A stretch of 51,962 nucleotides of DNA from Gemmatimonas sp. (GTDB lineage: Bacteria; Gemmatimonadota; Gemmatimonadetes; Gemmatimonadales; Gemmatimonadaceae): the NCBI GenBank assembly GCA_025361705.1, contig JANYJW010000054.1:1-51962 (forward strand), written 5' to 3'. Under the pieces are notes generated by a model. The model was not told the origin of the DNA and ran no database searches. It worked only from the letters and a program-made list of their open reading frames with translations. Made by a program: the position numbers and the translations under genes. Below are positions 17,500 to 25,739 of the stretch, piece by piece. How positions within the stretch are numbered: position 1 is the first letter of the stretch; every line of letters begins with the position of its first letter.

Positions 17500-17847
17500 A
17501 TGCCATCGGACCGTCCGTTCGCGCGCATCAGTCTGACCATCCCACCCGACGTCCTCCGGCGGGCCGACCGCATCGCTGTGGCGGAGGGTCGGTCGCGGAG
17601 TTGGGTGCTCACCGAGGCAGTGCGGCGCTTGGCGGAGCCGGCTCCTGCACGCCTGCCGCGCCTGGACGATTCGCGACGCAGCATGCTGCGGGCGGATCTC
17701 AAGCTCTCGCCCACCGAGCGCGTCCTTGCAGCCGAACGTACCGCGCGGGAGGTGCCAGTACGCCGGTTCGGTGCGCTCTTCGTGACCTTCGACCGCGTGG
17801 AGGACTATCTCGAATGGAAGCGCCGCGACGCGGCAGGAAGTCCGTAA
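17500..17847 (+). CDS. Ribbon-helix-helix (CopG-like) DNA-binding protein
   Basis: A 115-residue protein whose N-terminus, ARISLTIPPDVLRRADRIAVAEGRSRSWVLTEAVRRL, is a classic CopG/Arc ribbon-helix-helix fold: a beta strand, helix, turn and helix. The C-terminal half (VRRFGALFVTFDRVEDYLEWKRRDA) likely contacts a partner. It overlaps the following nucleotidyltransferase gene by 34 bases, the arrangement of a toxin-antitoxin or addiction pair, in which it would be antitoxin and autorepressor. The ATG at 17500 is the first codon of the fold and follows the palindrome. Confidence 0.75.
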   Translation: MPSDRPFARISLTIPPDVLRRADRIAVAEGRSRSWVLTEAVRRLAEPAPARLPRLDDSRRSMLRADLKLSPTERVLAAERTAREVPVRRFGALFVTFDRVEDYLEWKRRDAAGSP

Positions 17848-18302
17848 CACCGCCGTTCCGTACCGAGCTGGCGGAGGTCTGCGCGCGACTCAATCAGGCT
17901 GGCGCGCGCTATCTCGTCGTCGGGGCGCGCGCCTTGCAGCTGTGGGGCAGCGCCCGCGCCACGCGCGACATCGACATCCTGATTGAGCCGACCGAGGAGA
18001 ACGCGCGACGCGTACTCGACGCGCTCGCGTCGACAGGCTACGGCTTCGCGAAGGAATGGGCGGCCGCGGAGGTCGCGCGCAAGTTCGTGACCATCATTGG
18101 CGACGCGCCGCGCGTCGACATCCTGACGCTGGCGTGGAGCGTGCGATATCGCGACGCCATCCGCACCGCAGAGCGTTTTGAGGTTGAGGGCGTCGAGATT
18201 CCGACAGTGTCACTCGATGACTTGATGGCATCAAAGAGAACGGGCCGGCCACAGGACACGGCAGATCTGGTCGTGCTGGAGGAGATCCGACGGCTGCGGT
18301 GA
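17814..18302 (+). CDS. Nucleotidyltransferase-like protein (DUF6036/AbiEii type)
   Basis: A 162-residue protein with an NTase fold: LNQAGARYLVVGARALQLWGSARATRDIDILI gives the G-A helix and the D-x-D metal site (DID), and RVDILTLAW supplies the third acidic residue. SLDDLMASKRTGRPQDTADL is the C-terminal helix typical of DUF6036/AbiEii-like proteins. Such proteins act as toxins or as sugar/nucleic-acid modifying NTases. With the overlapping RHH gene it looks like a toxin-antitoxin pair, which is inference. ATG 17814 lies inside the upstream gene; no strong ribosome binding site was seen, which suggests translational coupling. Confidence 0.68.
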   Translation: MEAPRRGRKSVTPPFRTELAEVCARLNQAGARYLVVGARALQLWGSARATRDIDILIEPTEENARRVLDALASTGYGFAKEWAAAEVARKFVTIIGDAPRVDILTLAWSVRYRDAIRTAERFEVEGVEIPTVSLDDLMASKRTGRPQDTADLVVLEEIRRLR

Positions 18303-18358
18303 AGGTGTCCTCCAGGAAATGCGCACCGTTACAGATGATTGTCGCCGCGCACCGAGCA

Positions 18359-18739
18359 TCACGGCACAATCACCTTCCCCGCCTCGTCGAGTCGCACCAC
18401 CTGCGCCTTGTGCAGTGCGACGCCCTGGACCGTCACGTCACGCGCGACCATGCCCTGCGACAGGTGACCGCTCTCGTAGAAGTACGTCATGCGGTCCGTG
18501 CCGAGGTGGATGACTTTGAATCTAATGGTGAATGGATTGTCGTTCGACGTGCACGGTAGCCCCGCGATCTCCTCGACATCGGCGAGCCAGATCGAGGCCA
18601 GCTTCCCATTCGGGTACATCCGGTTCCGGATGCCATCCTTTCACCCGCGGACGAGGTGCCCCTGCCACGTGGCGGCGCTGTGCAACCAGAATCCGTGCAC
18701 GCTGGCGGCCCAGAAGATCGGATCGCGCCTACGAAGCAT
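18359..18739 (-). pseudogene. Small gene split by an in-frame TGA
   Basis: Starting at the ATG at 18739, which overlaps the end of the XRE gene, the frame reads MLRRRDPIFWAASVHGFWL... to GHLVRG, then TGA (18641-18643). It continues in the same frame as KDGIRNRMYPNGKLASIWLADVEEI... to a stop at 18359. The downstream part alone (ATG 18619, 86 residues) looks coding, with two similar G-x-L ... A-x-D stretches (NGKLASIWLADVEEIAG and SGHLSQGMVARDVTVQG) reminiscent of MORN-like antitoxin repeats. Either it is one gene broken by a nonsense codon, or a 32-residue peptide plus an 86-residue protein. Function unknown. Confidence 0.4.
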
Positions 18740-18938
18740 CGCTGTCCTCGAGTTCAAAGAGGTGCTCGACCGTCGTGTGCAGGGCGTGCGCGAGGTGGAG
18801 CGCAAGCAGGACGGACGGGTTGTAGTCGCCGCGTTCGATCGACACGATCGTCTGGCGTGAGACGTTGACGCGCTCGGCGATCACTGCCTGACTGAGTTCG
18901 CCGCGCTCGAAGCGGAGTCGCCGGAGGTGGGTCTGCAT
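18729..18938 (-). CDS. XRE-family helix-turn-helix regulator
   Basis: A 69-residue single-domain DNA-binding protein: LRRLRFERGELSQAVIAERVNVSRQTIVSIERGDYNPSVLLALHLAHAL is a full Cro/CI HTH, with LSQ..IAE..NVSRQTI as helices 2 and 3. It ends TTVEHLFELED, typical of YozG-like small regulators usually paired with a small membrane protein. It is divergent from the DUF4337 gene with 68 bases between the starts, so it may regulate both directions. Confidence 0.85.
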   Translation of the reverse strand: MQTHLRRLRFERGELSQAVIAERVNVSRQTIVSIERGDYNPSVLLALHLAHALHTTVEHLFELEDSDAS

Positions 18939-19006
18939 CGCGGGACGGGATGGCCACTTCGCCGACTTCGGGGTACAGTCATGACATCCGATGCGAGGTC
19001 AATGCG

Positions 19007-19594
19007 ATGCCTGAAGGGCCAGAGATCGACACCGACAAGCTGCGCGAAACGATCGACGACGAGATCGAGGCCAAGGGGGGCGGTCGCATGTTGCGGTGGA
19101 TTTCTCTTTCCACCGCGATCATCGCTGCGCTTGCTGCGGTTGCTGCGCTCAAGGCGGGCGACACGGTGAATGAAGCCCTCGCCTTGAAGACCGATGCGGC
19201 GCAGCTGCAGGGGCGCGCGTCGGATCAGTGGGCGTACTATCAGGCGAAGGGCATCAAGCGCGCCATTTCACAGGGACAGATCGCGACCTGGAGCGCGGCC
19301 GGCAAACGCGTGCCACAGGATGTGGAGGCAGCCGAACAGAAGTACGCGAAGGAGCAGGAGGAGATTCAGGCTGAGGCCCGAAAGCTCGAGACGGAACGCG
19401 ATGCAAAAGGGCGCGAGGCTGCTGAACTGCTCGTGCGCCACCATCGCTTTGCCGATGCCGTGGCGCTCTTCCAGGTTGCCATCGCGCTCGGTGCCGTGGC
19501 TGCGCTCACGCGCATGCGTCCCGTCTGGTATGCCTCCGTTGTCCTCGGCGCGGCGGGGCTGGTCTTCTTCGCGTGGCCGATGCTCACGGGCTGA
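19007..19594 (+). CDS. DUF4337 membrane protein
   Basis: A 195-residue inner-membrane protein: a short acidic N-terminus (TDKLRETIDDEIEAKGG), a membrane helix (ISLSTAIIAALAAVAALKAG), a soluble helical middle containing the family hallmark ASDQWAYYQAKGIKRAI and a charged coiled coil (EQKYAKEQEEIQAEARKLETERDAKG). Two C-terminal helices follow (ALFQVAIALGAVAALTRM, WYASVVLGAAGLVFFAWPM). This is the DUF4337 layout; function unknown. ATG 19007 is chosen because the acidic start is usual; a longer frame begins at 18950. Confidence 0.85.
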   Translation: MPEGPEIDTDKLRETIDDEIEAKGGGRMLRWISLSTAIIAALAAVAALKAGDTVNEALALKTDAAQLQGRASDQWAYYQAKGIKRAISQGQIATWSAAGKRVPQDVEAAEQKYAKEQEEIQAEARKLETERDAKGREAAELLVRHHRFADAVALFQVAIALGAVAALTRMRPVWYASVVLGAAGLVFFAWPMLTG

Positions 19595-19722
19595 CCGTCT
19601 CGGCTCGGTCAGCAGTCCGACGCCTGTTGTGAGCCATCATCCGGAACTGCGCATGCAAAATGACGAGATGCTGTCGGACGAAACGCCGGGCCATTCAGAT
19701 CCGCCACTTACGAAACGCTACA

Positions 19723-20598
19723 CTAGGGAAGCGGCGTGCGTCGCAGCGCCGCGATGTCCTCGAGCAGGTCGAGGATGTGGGCCTCGACGTACAGCCGCCC
19801 CTTCTCGCGCGTGGCGAGCGTTGCATCGCCGAAAATGCCGGAGCGCGAGAACACCTTGGCATCGCGCACCGCGGTCAGCGAGTCGCGGGTGAGACCGCCG
19901 GCGCCCGGATGGTAGTCGCGCTGCGCCTTGGCGAGGTCTACCAGTTGCGGCGCCATGTAGAGCAGCATGGAAGTCTCGATTTCGTCGGCATGCGTGCCGC
20001 CGGGCTGTTGGGCGATGGCCTTTTCCACCGAGTCGGCGTGCCGGCCACCGTTGGTGAACCGCATGACGATGCCGGCGGCGGCCAGCGTGTCGCGCGCAGG
20101 GCCGAGGATGCGGAGCGTGCTCACGCCGGTGTTGAGTATGTAGAAGCGCCGGACGCCATGGCGTGCCAGCGACCGGCAGATGTCGACGACCATGTCACGC
20201 GCGGTGTCGAAGCGCAGGGTGGTGCTGCCGGGATACTCCACAAAGGACGGGTAGTACGAGTAGTTGATCGCCGGAGCCAGGACGATTCTCGACGCGGATA
20301 GCACCCGGTCGGCGTAGAATGACGCCTCGACGTCATCGGTCTTGAGGCGGAGGTGCGGGCCATGCTCCTTGGCCCCGGCGCCTAGCGGGATGACGACGAC
20401 AGTCGAGGAGTCGAGCAGCCGCTCCGCGTCCACCCACGTGAGGTCGGCCAGGCGGACGCCGGGTACCGGGCGCTGCGCGCCAAGTGCCGTGGCGATGGCC
20501 GCGATGCTCGCGGCGGCGCGCAGGGCGGGGCCCAGGGCGGGGCCCAGGGCGGCGCCCCAAGAACGGCGAACAGCGCAAGGCAGGAGGGGTCTATGCAC
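19723..20598 (-). CDS. Exported creatininase-family amidohydrolase
   Basis: A 291-residue protein with an N-terminal signal peptide ending LGAQR, so probably periplasmic. The creatininase fold is shown by IPLGAGAKEHGPHLRLKTDD near residue 70-89 (metal-binding His79 and Asp88), by the central DMVVDICRSLARHGVRRFYILNTG strand-helix, and by GGTHADEIETSMLLY near the C-terminal third. It departs from creatininase: the usual E-x-H reads K-E-H, and the NGHGGN loop that supplies another His reads NTGVST. It may belong to a divergent subfamily with different metal use or substrate. The GTG start at 20598 gives the signal peptide. Confidence 0.72.
   Translation of the reverse strand: MHRPLLPCAVRRSWGAALGPALGPALRAAASIAAIATALGAQRPVPGVRLADLTWVDAERLLDSSTVVVIPLGAGAKEHGPHLRLKTDDVEASFYADRVLSASRIVLAPAINYSYYPSFVEYPGSTTLRFDTARDMVVDICRSLARHGVRRFYILNTGVSTLRILGPARDTLAAAGIVMRFTNGGRHADSVEKAIAQQPGGTHADEIETSMLLYMAPQLVDLAKAQRDYHPGAGGLTRDSLTAVRDAKVFSRSGIFGDATLATREKGRLYVEAHILDLLEDIAALRRTPLP
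20525..20557. repeat. GC-rich tandem repeat inside a signal peptide
   Basis: The unit GGGCGGGGCCCA occurs two to three times in tandem and encodes the ALGPALGPAL stretch of the creatininase-like signal peptide. It alters the length of the signal region only. Confidence 0.5.
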
Positions 20599-20809
20599 GA
20601 CGCGTGTTTGGCGAGGGGAAGCTCAAGTATAGGGTCGCCCAGGGTGCGTCGCTTGGGTCGCTTCGAGGCAGGGTTGGCGCATTCGGCGCGGCGCGGGCAG
20701 TGCGTGATGTTGCGGAACTCGTTGCGCCTGCGCAGATTAGTCGCGATCCAGTGCGCATTCCGCACTCTCTTTGCGCATCCTCTCCATTTATAGTTGGAGA
20801 TCCGTACAT

Positions 20810-22105
20810 ATGGCGCTTGTCTCCCGCGAGCCGATTCACACTTCAGGCAGCAGCACATCGCGCATGGCCCGCGGCTTCGCCCGCGTAGCGGCCGGCGTTG
20901 CGGCGCTTCTCGTGCTGTCCGCCGCGCTGAGTGCGCAGGGTGGTGACAAGGCGAAGGTGGGTGAGGCGGTGAAGGCCGACCTCGCGCGTCTCGCCGACCT
21001 CGAGCGCACATGGTTCGAAAAGAACCGCACATTCACGATCGACATGCGCAGCTTGGGGTTCACTCCCACGAGCGGCGCGACGGTCACGATGTCGTATGCC
21101 TCGGCTCGTTCGTGGGCGGCCAACGCCACGCACCCGACGCTGCAGCCGACGACCTGCGTCATCGTCGTTTCGGCGCCCGGCGGTCAGGCTGCCAACGACC
21201 GGCCATTCTGCATGGAATCGGCTGACGCCAAGCAGACGGTGACGCAGGCTCCGCGCCAGCAGCCGGCGGCACCGGTCGTGAAGGCTGAGTCGAAGCCAGT
21301 GGCGCAAGCGCCCGCCGTCAACCCTTCAGCTCCGCCGGGTGCGGCTCCAAAGGTCGCGCCAAAGCCGACGCCGCAGGTGGTGGTCAATCGGCGCCCGGGA
21401 CGTCGCGCAGTGCCGGCGGCGCAGGTTCCCTCCACGGTCGTCGAACTGCCGGCACGCGCGCCGTCGAGTGGCGTGGCGCTGGCCGGCACGCGCGCCGCCG
21501 GTGGCGTGGCCGACGCGGGACTCACGGAGGCCGTGACGCCGTCGCAGTTCACCGAACGCCTTGGCGCAATGGTGGCGTCGGCGCTCGAAGTGTCGAATGC
21601 GAAGATGGCTGACGTGGCGCGTGATCCGTACGAGAGCACGGCGGAGTATCAGGGTCGGGTGGCCCAGGCGTTTGCCGCCTTCCAGCGCCGCGAGACGGAT
21701 TTCTATGCGCGCAACACCCGCACCTACGTGGTGTCGATTCCCGTGAAGAGCGTGTCGTACGACGCCGATCGCGAGGTGGTGGGTTTTGCGGTCGATCCCA
21801 TCGCGTTGCCGACGGCGCGCTCGTTCGCGGCGGCGGATGGCGCCAAGCTGAGTGTGGCGTGCTACACGCGCCCGTATTTCTGGTGTAGTCCGGATGCCGG
21901 CATGTCCTATGACGGCACCGATCTGTGGCGTATCTCGCGTGCAGCCGCCCGCTCGGCGGACGTGCTCGCGGCGCCGATGACGCTGGTGGCGAAGTTCGTG
22001 GTGGGTCGGCGCGACGATGCGCGTTCCCCTGCGGTCTCCCTCGTGTCGATGGAGCTGCAGGCCAAGGGCGCTGCCATCTCGCGCTGGGACGCTGCGGCGC
22101 GCTGA
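20810..22105 (+). CDS. Exported protein of unknown function with a pilin-like N-terminal domain
   Basis: A 431-residue protein. A signal anchor (FARVAAGVAALLVLSAALSAQ) is followed by about 100 residues resembling the globular part of Gemmatimonadota pilin-like proteins: DLARLADLERTWFEKNRTFT, MRSLGFTPTSGATVTMSY, then a single Cys pair across PTTCVIVV and RPFCME. A Pro/Ala/Val-rich linker of about 90 residues leads to a C-terminal domain (ERLGAMVASALEVSN ... SVACYTRPYFWCSPDAGMSYDG). No catalytic motif is recognised. ATG 20810 has GGAGA about 8 bases before it. The gene stops 36 bases before the PLP dehydratase and is probably co-transcribed. Confidence 0.7.
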   Translation: MALVSREPIHTSGSSTSRMARGFARVAAGVAALLVLSAALSAQGGDKAKVGEAVKADLARLADLERTWFEKNRTFTIDMRSLGFTPTSGATVTMSYASARSWAANATHPTLQPTTCVIVVSAPGGQAANDRPFCMESADAKQTVTQAPRQQPAAPVVKAESKPVAQAPAVNPSAPPGAAPKVAPKPTPQVVVNRRPGRRAVPAAQVPSTVVELPARAPSSGVALAGTRAAGGVADAGLTEAVTPSQFTERLGAMVASALEVSNAKMADVARDPYESTAEYQGRVAQAFAAFQRRETDFYARNTRTYVVSIPVKSVSYDADREVVGFAVDPIALPTARSFAAADGAKLSVACYTRPYFWCSPDAGMSYDGTDLWRISRAAARSADVLAAPMTLVAKFVVGRRDDARSPAVSLVSMELQAKGAAISRWDAAAR

Positions 22106-22141
22106 CGGACCCGCGGCGGCATAGCGTATGCCTCTACGCCC

Positions 22142-23116
22142 ATGACCGCCGAGCTGCCGCTCGTAGGAATTGACGACGTGCGCCGCGCCGCCGGTGTGCT
22201 GCGCGGCGTCGCCGTTCGTACCCCGCTGCTGCGCGCCGACGCGCTCGAGGCCGGGTGCGGCTGTCCGGTGTGGCTCAAGCCCGAGCAGTTGCAGCGCGGC
22301 GGGGCCTTCAAGTTTCGTGGTGCGTACACGTATCTCGCTGGACTGAGCGCGGCGGAGCGCGCGCGCGGCGTGGTGACGGGCTCGAGCGGCAATCACGGCG
22401 CGGCGGTGGCGCTTGCGGCACAGATGTTCGGTGTGCCGGCGACCATCGTCATGCCGACCACGGTGCCGCGCGCCAAGCGCGACGGGGCGGAGCGATTGGG
22501 CGCGCGCTGCTTCTACGTGGGGACGACCACGGCCGAGCGTCTGGCGAAGGCGGAGGAGTTGTGCGCCGCCGAGGGTCTCACGTTCGTGCCGCCCTTTGAC
22601 GATCCGACGATCATCGCGGGGCAAGGGACGCTGGGGCTCGAGATTGCTGAGGATCTGCCCGACGTGGGCACAGTGATCGTGCAGGTGGGAGGCGGCGGTT
22701 TGTCGTCCGGTGTGGCGGTCGCCATCAAGGCGCTCGCGCCCGGCGCCCGGGTGATTGGCGTCGAGCCCGAAGGCTCGCCCAAGCTGACGCGGGCGCGCGA
22801 GGCCGGCATGCCCGTTACTATCGCGGCCAACCCCAGCGGGCTCGCCGACGGACTGCTCGCGGTGCGGATCGGCGCGCTGAACTTCGCGCACCTGGCTGCG
22901 GCGCTCGATGACGTGGTGACGGTGCCCGACGCCGCGCTGCCCGGCGCCATGCGCTTCCTGCTCGACCGGCACAAACTGGTGACCGAGCCGAGTGGCGCGA
23001 TTGCGGTGGCCGCGCTGATGATGGGGCGCGTGACGGGGCGTGGGCCCACGGTCTGCGTGCTGAGCGGCGGCAACATCGAATGGGATGGGCTGCGGGAGCT
23101 GCTCGACCATGAGTGA
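22142..23116 (+). CDS. Threonine/serine dehydratase-like PLP enzyme
   Basis: A 324-residue fold-type II PLP enzyme, probably threonine ammonia-lyase or a serine dehydratase/racemase relative. AFKFRGAYTYL holds the Schiff-base Lys57, SSGNHGAAVALAA (around 81) binds the cofactor phosphate, and VGGGGLSSGVAVAIK is the glycine loop. SGGNIEWDGL near the C-terminus is the usual SxGNxD/E pyridine-binding end. There is no C-terminal ACT domain, so it is the short catabolic or biodegradative type. Its stop overlaps the diguanylate cyclase start by 8 bases. Confidence 0.85.
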   Translation: MTAELPLVGIDDVRRAAGVLRGVAVRTPLLRADALEAGCGCPVWLKPEQLQRGGAFKFRGAYTYLAGLSAAERARGVVTGSSGNHGAAVALAAQMFGVPATIVMPTTVPRAKRDGAERLGARCFYVGTTTAERLAKAEELCAAEGLTFVPPFDDPTIIAGQGTLGLEIAEDLPDVGTVIVQVGGGGLSSGVAVAIKALAPGARVIGVEPEGSPKLTRAREAGMPVTIAANPSGLADGLLAVRIGALNFAHLAAALDDVVTVPDAALPGAMRFLLDRHKLVTEPSGAIAVAALMMGRVTGRGPTVCVLSGGNIEWDGLRELLDHE

Positions 23117-24581
23117 GGCCCGCGTGCTGGTGGTCGATGACGACGAGGCCGTGCGCGCCGCGCTGGTCGGGACGCTGGGCGACGCCGGGTACGATGTGCA
23201 CGAGTCGTGCGATGCGGCGTCGATGCGCCTGGCGCTCGTGGACTGGGCACCCAACCTCATCGTGCTGGACGCCTGCCTGCCCGACGCCGAAGGGATGTCG
23301 CTGCTGCAGGAGCTGAAGACCAGCGTCACGTATCGCGAGCTGCCGGTGATCCTGATTGCCTCGCGCACGCCCGATGAATTGACCGAGCTTGCGCTGGGAC
23401 TGGGGGCCGCCGACGTCGTGCGCAAGCCGTTCCGGCCGCGCGAGCTGATGGCGCGCGTGCAGGCGCAACTCCGGGCGCACGCCATGCTGCGGTCCACGCA
23501 GACGGCACTGCGCAGCGCGGAGGAGGAACTCGACCGCGTGCGCGAGGATTCGGAGAACCGGCGCAAGCTGGTGGACATCCTGCACGAGGTCACCGGCGAC
23601 CTGTCGTCGGACGAGATCTACCACATCCTGTCGCGGCGTGTGGCGCGTGCGCTCTCGCTCTCGCGCTGCTCGGTGATCCTCGCCAAGCCGGGTGACCGGG
23701 TCGGCGTGGTGGCCACCGCGTTCGACAATCCGGCGCTCCGCAACTACGAGATCAACCTCGACGCGTACCCCGAGATCCGCGCCGCGCTGGAGCACGGGCA
23801 TCCCGTGCTGGTGGAAGATCTGCACACGAGTCCGCTGTATGAGGACCTGCGGCGCGAGTGGGCGGCCAACGGGACGCAGGTGCCCATTCGCAGCGTCATC
23901 GCGCTGCCGTTCACGCTGGGCAAGGTGCAGGCGGGCGTCTTCTTTCTGCGGCGGATGGTTGACGAGCCGCCGCTGACCAACGAGGACGTGGAGTTTGCCG
24001 ACGCGGTCATCAAGGCGGCCGTGGCCGCGATCCATCGCGCGCAGGTGATCGAGACGACCAAGGCCGACAACGCACGACTCGAGGTGCTGGCGCACACCGA
24101 TCCGCTGACGCAGGTGCTCAACCGGCGCGCCCTGACGGTGCGTCTGGCGTCGGAGCTGGAGCGCGCGCGCCGCTACGACTCGGTGATCACGCTGCTGATG
24201 GTCGACCTGGACCACTTCAAGATGGTCAACGACACCTACGGCCACCTGGCGGGCGATGAGGTGCTCAAGGAGGTGGCGGCGCTGCTGGAGCACGAGGTGC
24301 GCAGCGTCGACGTCGTGGCCCGCTACGGCGGCGAGGAGTTCGTGTGCGTGTTGCCGGAGACGTCGCTGGTGGGCGCGACGACGTTCGCCGAGCGCATCCG
24401 CGAGCACGTGGCGGCGACCCCGTTTGCCGCATCGCTGGGCGACCCGATTTTCGTGACGGCGAGCATCGGCGTGAGTTCCTATCCCTCGACGACCATCAAC
24501 ACCGTGGACGACCTCTTTGCCCGGGCCGACGAGGCGCTGTACCGCGCCAAGGCGGATGGGCGCAACAAGGTGTGCCTATGA
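23109..24581 (+). CDS. Response regulator diguanylate cyclase (REC-GAF-GGDEF)
   Basis: A 490-residue cytoplasmic signalling protein that would make cyclic di-GMP. Receiver domain residues 4-125: VVDDDEAV acidic pocket, phosphoacceptor Asp54 (VLDACLP), Lys in VRKPFRP. A coiled helix (AEEELDRVREDSENRRKL) leads to a GAF domain (about 150-315). The GGDEF domain (about 325-490) has an active GGEEF site at residues 407-411, substrate motif DLDHFKMVNDTYGHLAGDEVL, and an RSVD inhibitory I-site exactly five residues before GGEEF, indicating product feedback. It overlaps both neighbours, so synthesis is coupled to the dehydratase and the kinase. No cognate histidine kinase is adjacent. Confidence 0.93.
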   Translation: MSEARVLVVDDDEAVRAALVGTLGDAGYDVHESCDAASMRLALVDWAPNLIVLDACLPDAEGMSLLQELKTSVTYRELPVILIASRTPDELTELALGLGAADVVRKPFRPRELMARVQAQLRAHAMLRSTQTALRSAEEELDRVREDSENRRKLVDILHEVTGDLSSDEIYHILSRRVARALSLSRCSVILAKPGDRVGVVATAFDNPALRNYEINLDAYPEIRAALEHGHPVLVEDLHTSPLYEDLRREWAANGTQVPIRSVIALPFTLGKVQAGVFFLRRMVDEPPLTNEDVEFADAVIKAAVAAIHRAQVIETTKADNARLEVLAHTDPLTQVLNRRALTVRLASELERARRYDSVITLLMVDLDHFKMVNDTYGHLAGDEVLKEVAALLEHEVRSVDVVARYGGEEFVCVLPETSLVGATTFAERIREHVAATPFAASLGDPIFVTASIGVSSYPSTTINTVDDLFARADEALYRAKADGRNKVCL

Positions 24582-25666
24582 GCATGCGCTGTCCCGCCTG
24601 CGGCAACGCGTTCGGTGATGAAGCGAAGTTCTGCACACGCGATGGCACGCGGCTGCAGGCGGTCGCGGCGCAGCCGCCGGCCGCCGCGATAGGCAGTGCG
24701 GGGGCGCCGCTCTCGGGCACCACGCCGCGCGCGATGACGCCTCCCGTGGGTGTCACCAAGCAGTTCAACCCGGCCGCGCTCGCCGGCCAGGTGCTCGAGG
24801 GACGCTACAGCATCCTCAAGAAGCTGGGCGAGGGCGGGATGTCATACGTCTACCTGGGCGAGGACATCGCGACCAAGGCGCAGTACGCCATCAAGGTGCT
24901 GTCGCCGCAGCTGGTGAAGGACGGCAACGCCATGGCGCGCCTGCGGCGCGAAGCGTCGCTGGGCATGCGCCTGGAGCACCCGAACGTCTGTCACATCGTC
25001 CGGCTGGGTGAGACCGAGGATGGCGTGGTCTATGTGGTCATGCCGTTTGTGCAGGGCGAGATCCTGAGCGACCGCAACAATCGCCGGGGACAGCTGCCGC
25101 TGGCCGAGGTGATTCCGTTCGTGCAGCAGATTGCGGCGGGGCTGCAGGTGGCGCACGAGCTCAAGATCATCCACCGCGACCTGAAGCCCGAGAACATCAT
25201 GATCGCGAAGGATGCCGACGGCAATGACAAGGCCGTCGTGATGGATTTCGGGTTGGCAAAGGAGCGGCGCGCGGGCGGGGAGTTGGAGAAGCTGACGGCG
25301 ACGGGCATCATCCTCGGCACCCCCGAGTTCATGAGCCCCGAACAGCTGCGCGGCAAGCCGCTTGATCCGCGCACGGACGTCTATTCGCTGACGCTGATGA
25401 CGTACGAGATGCTCACGAGCAAACTGCCGTTCGAGGGAAAGAACCAGCAGGAGATGATGATTGCTCGGCTGCGCAACGATCCCATCTCCATCCGGTCCCG
25501 GCGGCCCGACATTCCCGAGGCAGTGGAGAAAGTGCTGAACAAGGGGATGGCCCGGAACGCGGACGACCGATACCCGACGACCGTGGAGTTCGCCAACGAA
25601 CTGACTGCGGCGGCAGGGAGCACCGGCGGAAGTGGCGGCGTGATGGGCAAGCTGTTTGGGCGCTGA
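24578..25666 (+). CDS. Serine/threonine protein kinase with N-terminal zinc ribbon
   Basis: A 362-residue Hanks-type kinase. The N-terminus (MRCPACGNAFGDEAKFCTRDG) is a zinc-ribbon with two Cys pairs, then a Pro/Ala linker. The kinase domain (about 75-345) has GEGGMSYVY glycine loop, Lys106 (AIKVL), HRDLKPEN with catalytic Asp201, DFG at Asp223, and TPEFMSPEQ. It ends GKLFGR with no membrane helix or PASTA/TPR extension, so it is cytoplasmic. Its ATG overlaps the diguanylate cyclase stop by 4 bases, suggesting a joint signalling unit. Confidence 0.93.
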   Translation: MSMRCPACGNAFGDEAKFCTRDGTRLQAVAAQPPAAAIGSAGAPLSGTTPRAMTPPVGVTKQFNPAALAGQVLEGRYSILKKLGEGGMSYVYLGEDIATKAQYAIKVLSPQLVKDGNAMARLRREASLGMRLEHPNVCHIVRLGETEDGVVYVVMPFVQGEILSDRNNRRGQLPLAEVIPFVQQIAAGLQVAHELKIIHRDLKPENIMIAKDADGNDKAVVMDFGLAKERRAGGELEKLTATGIILGTPEFMSPEQLRGKPLDPRTDVYSLTLMTYEMLTSKLPFEGKNQQEMMIARLRNDPISIRSRRPDIPEAVEKVLNKGMARNADDRYPTTVEFANELTAAAGSTGGSGGVMGKLFGR

Positions 25667-25739
25667 GTTCCGCGGCGCACCACGACGTCGCGTCAGGCAC
25701 CAGATGCGACGACGCGAACACTCCGACGGACAGGGCGCG

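Noticed and set aside
20626..20631. TATACT on the minus strand as a -10 element for the creatininase-like gene
   Set aside because: No acceptable -35 element at 16-18 bases upstream, so I do not list it as a promoter.
20789..20794. TATAGT as a -10 element for the gene at 20810
   Set aside because: It would leave almost no room for the GGAGA ribosome binding site and has no suitable -35 element.
21326..23593. A 755-codon minus-strand open frame
   Set aside because: Fully antisense to the 431-residue exported protein, the dehydratase and the start of the diguanylate cyclase, all with strong motifs. It is GC-driven openness.
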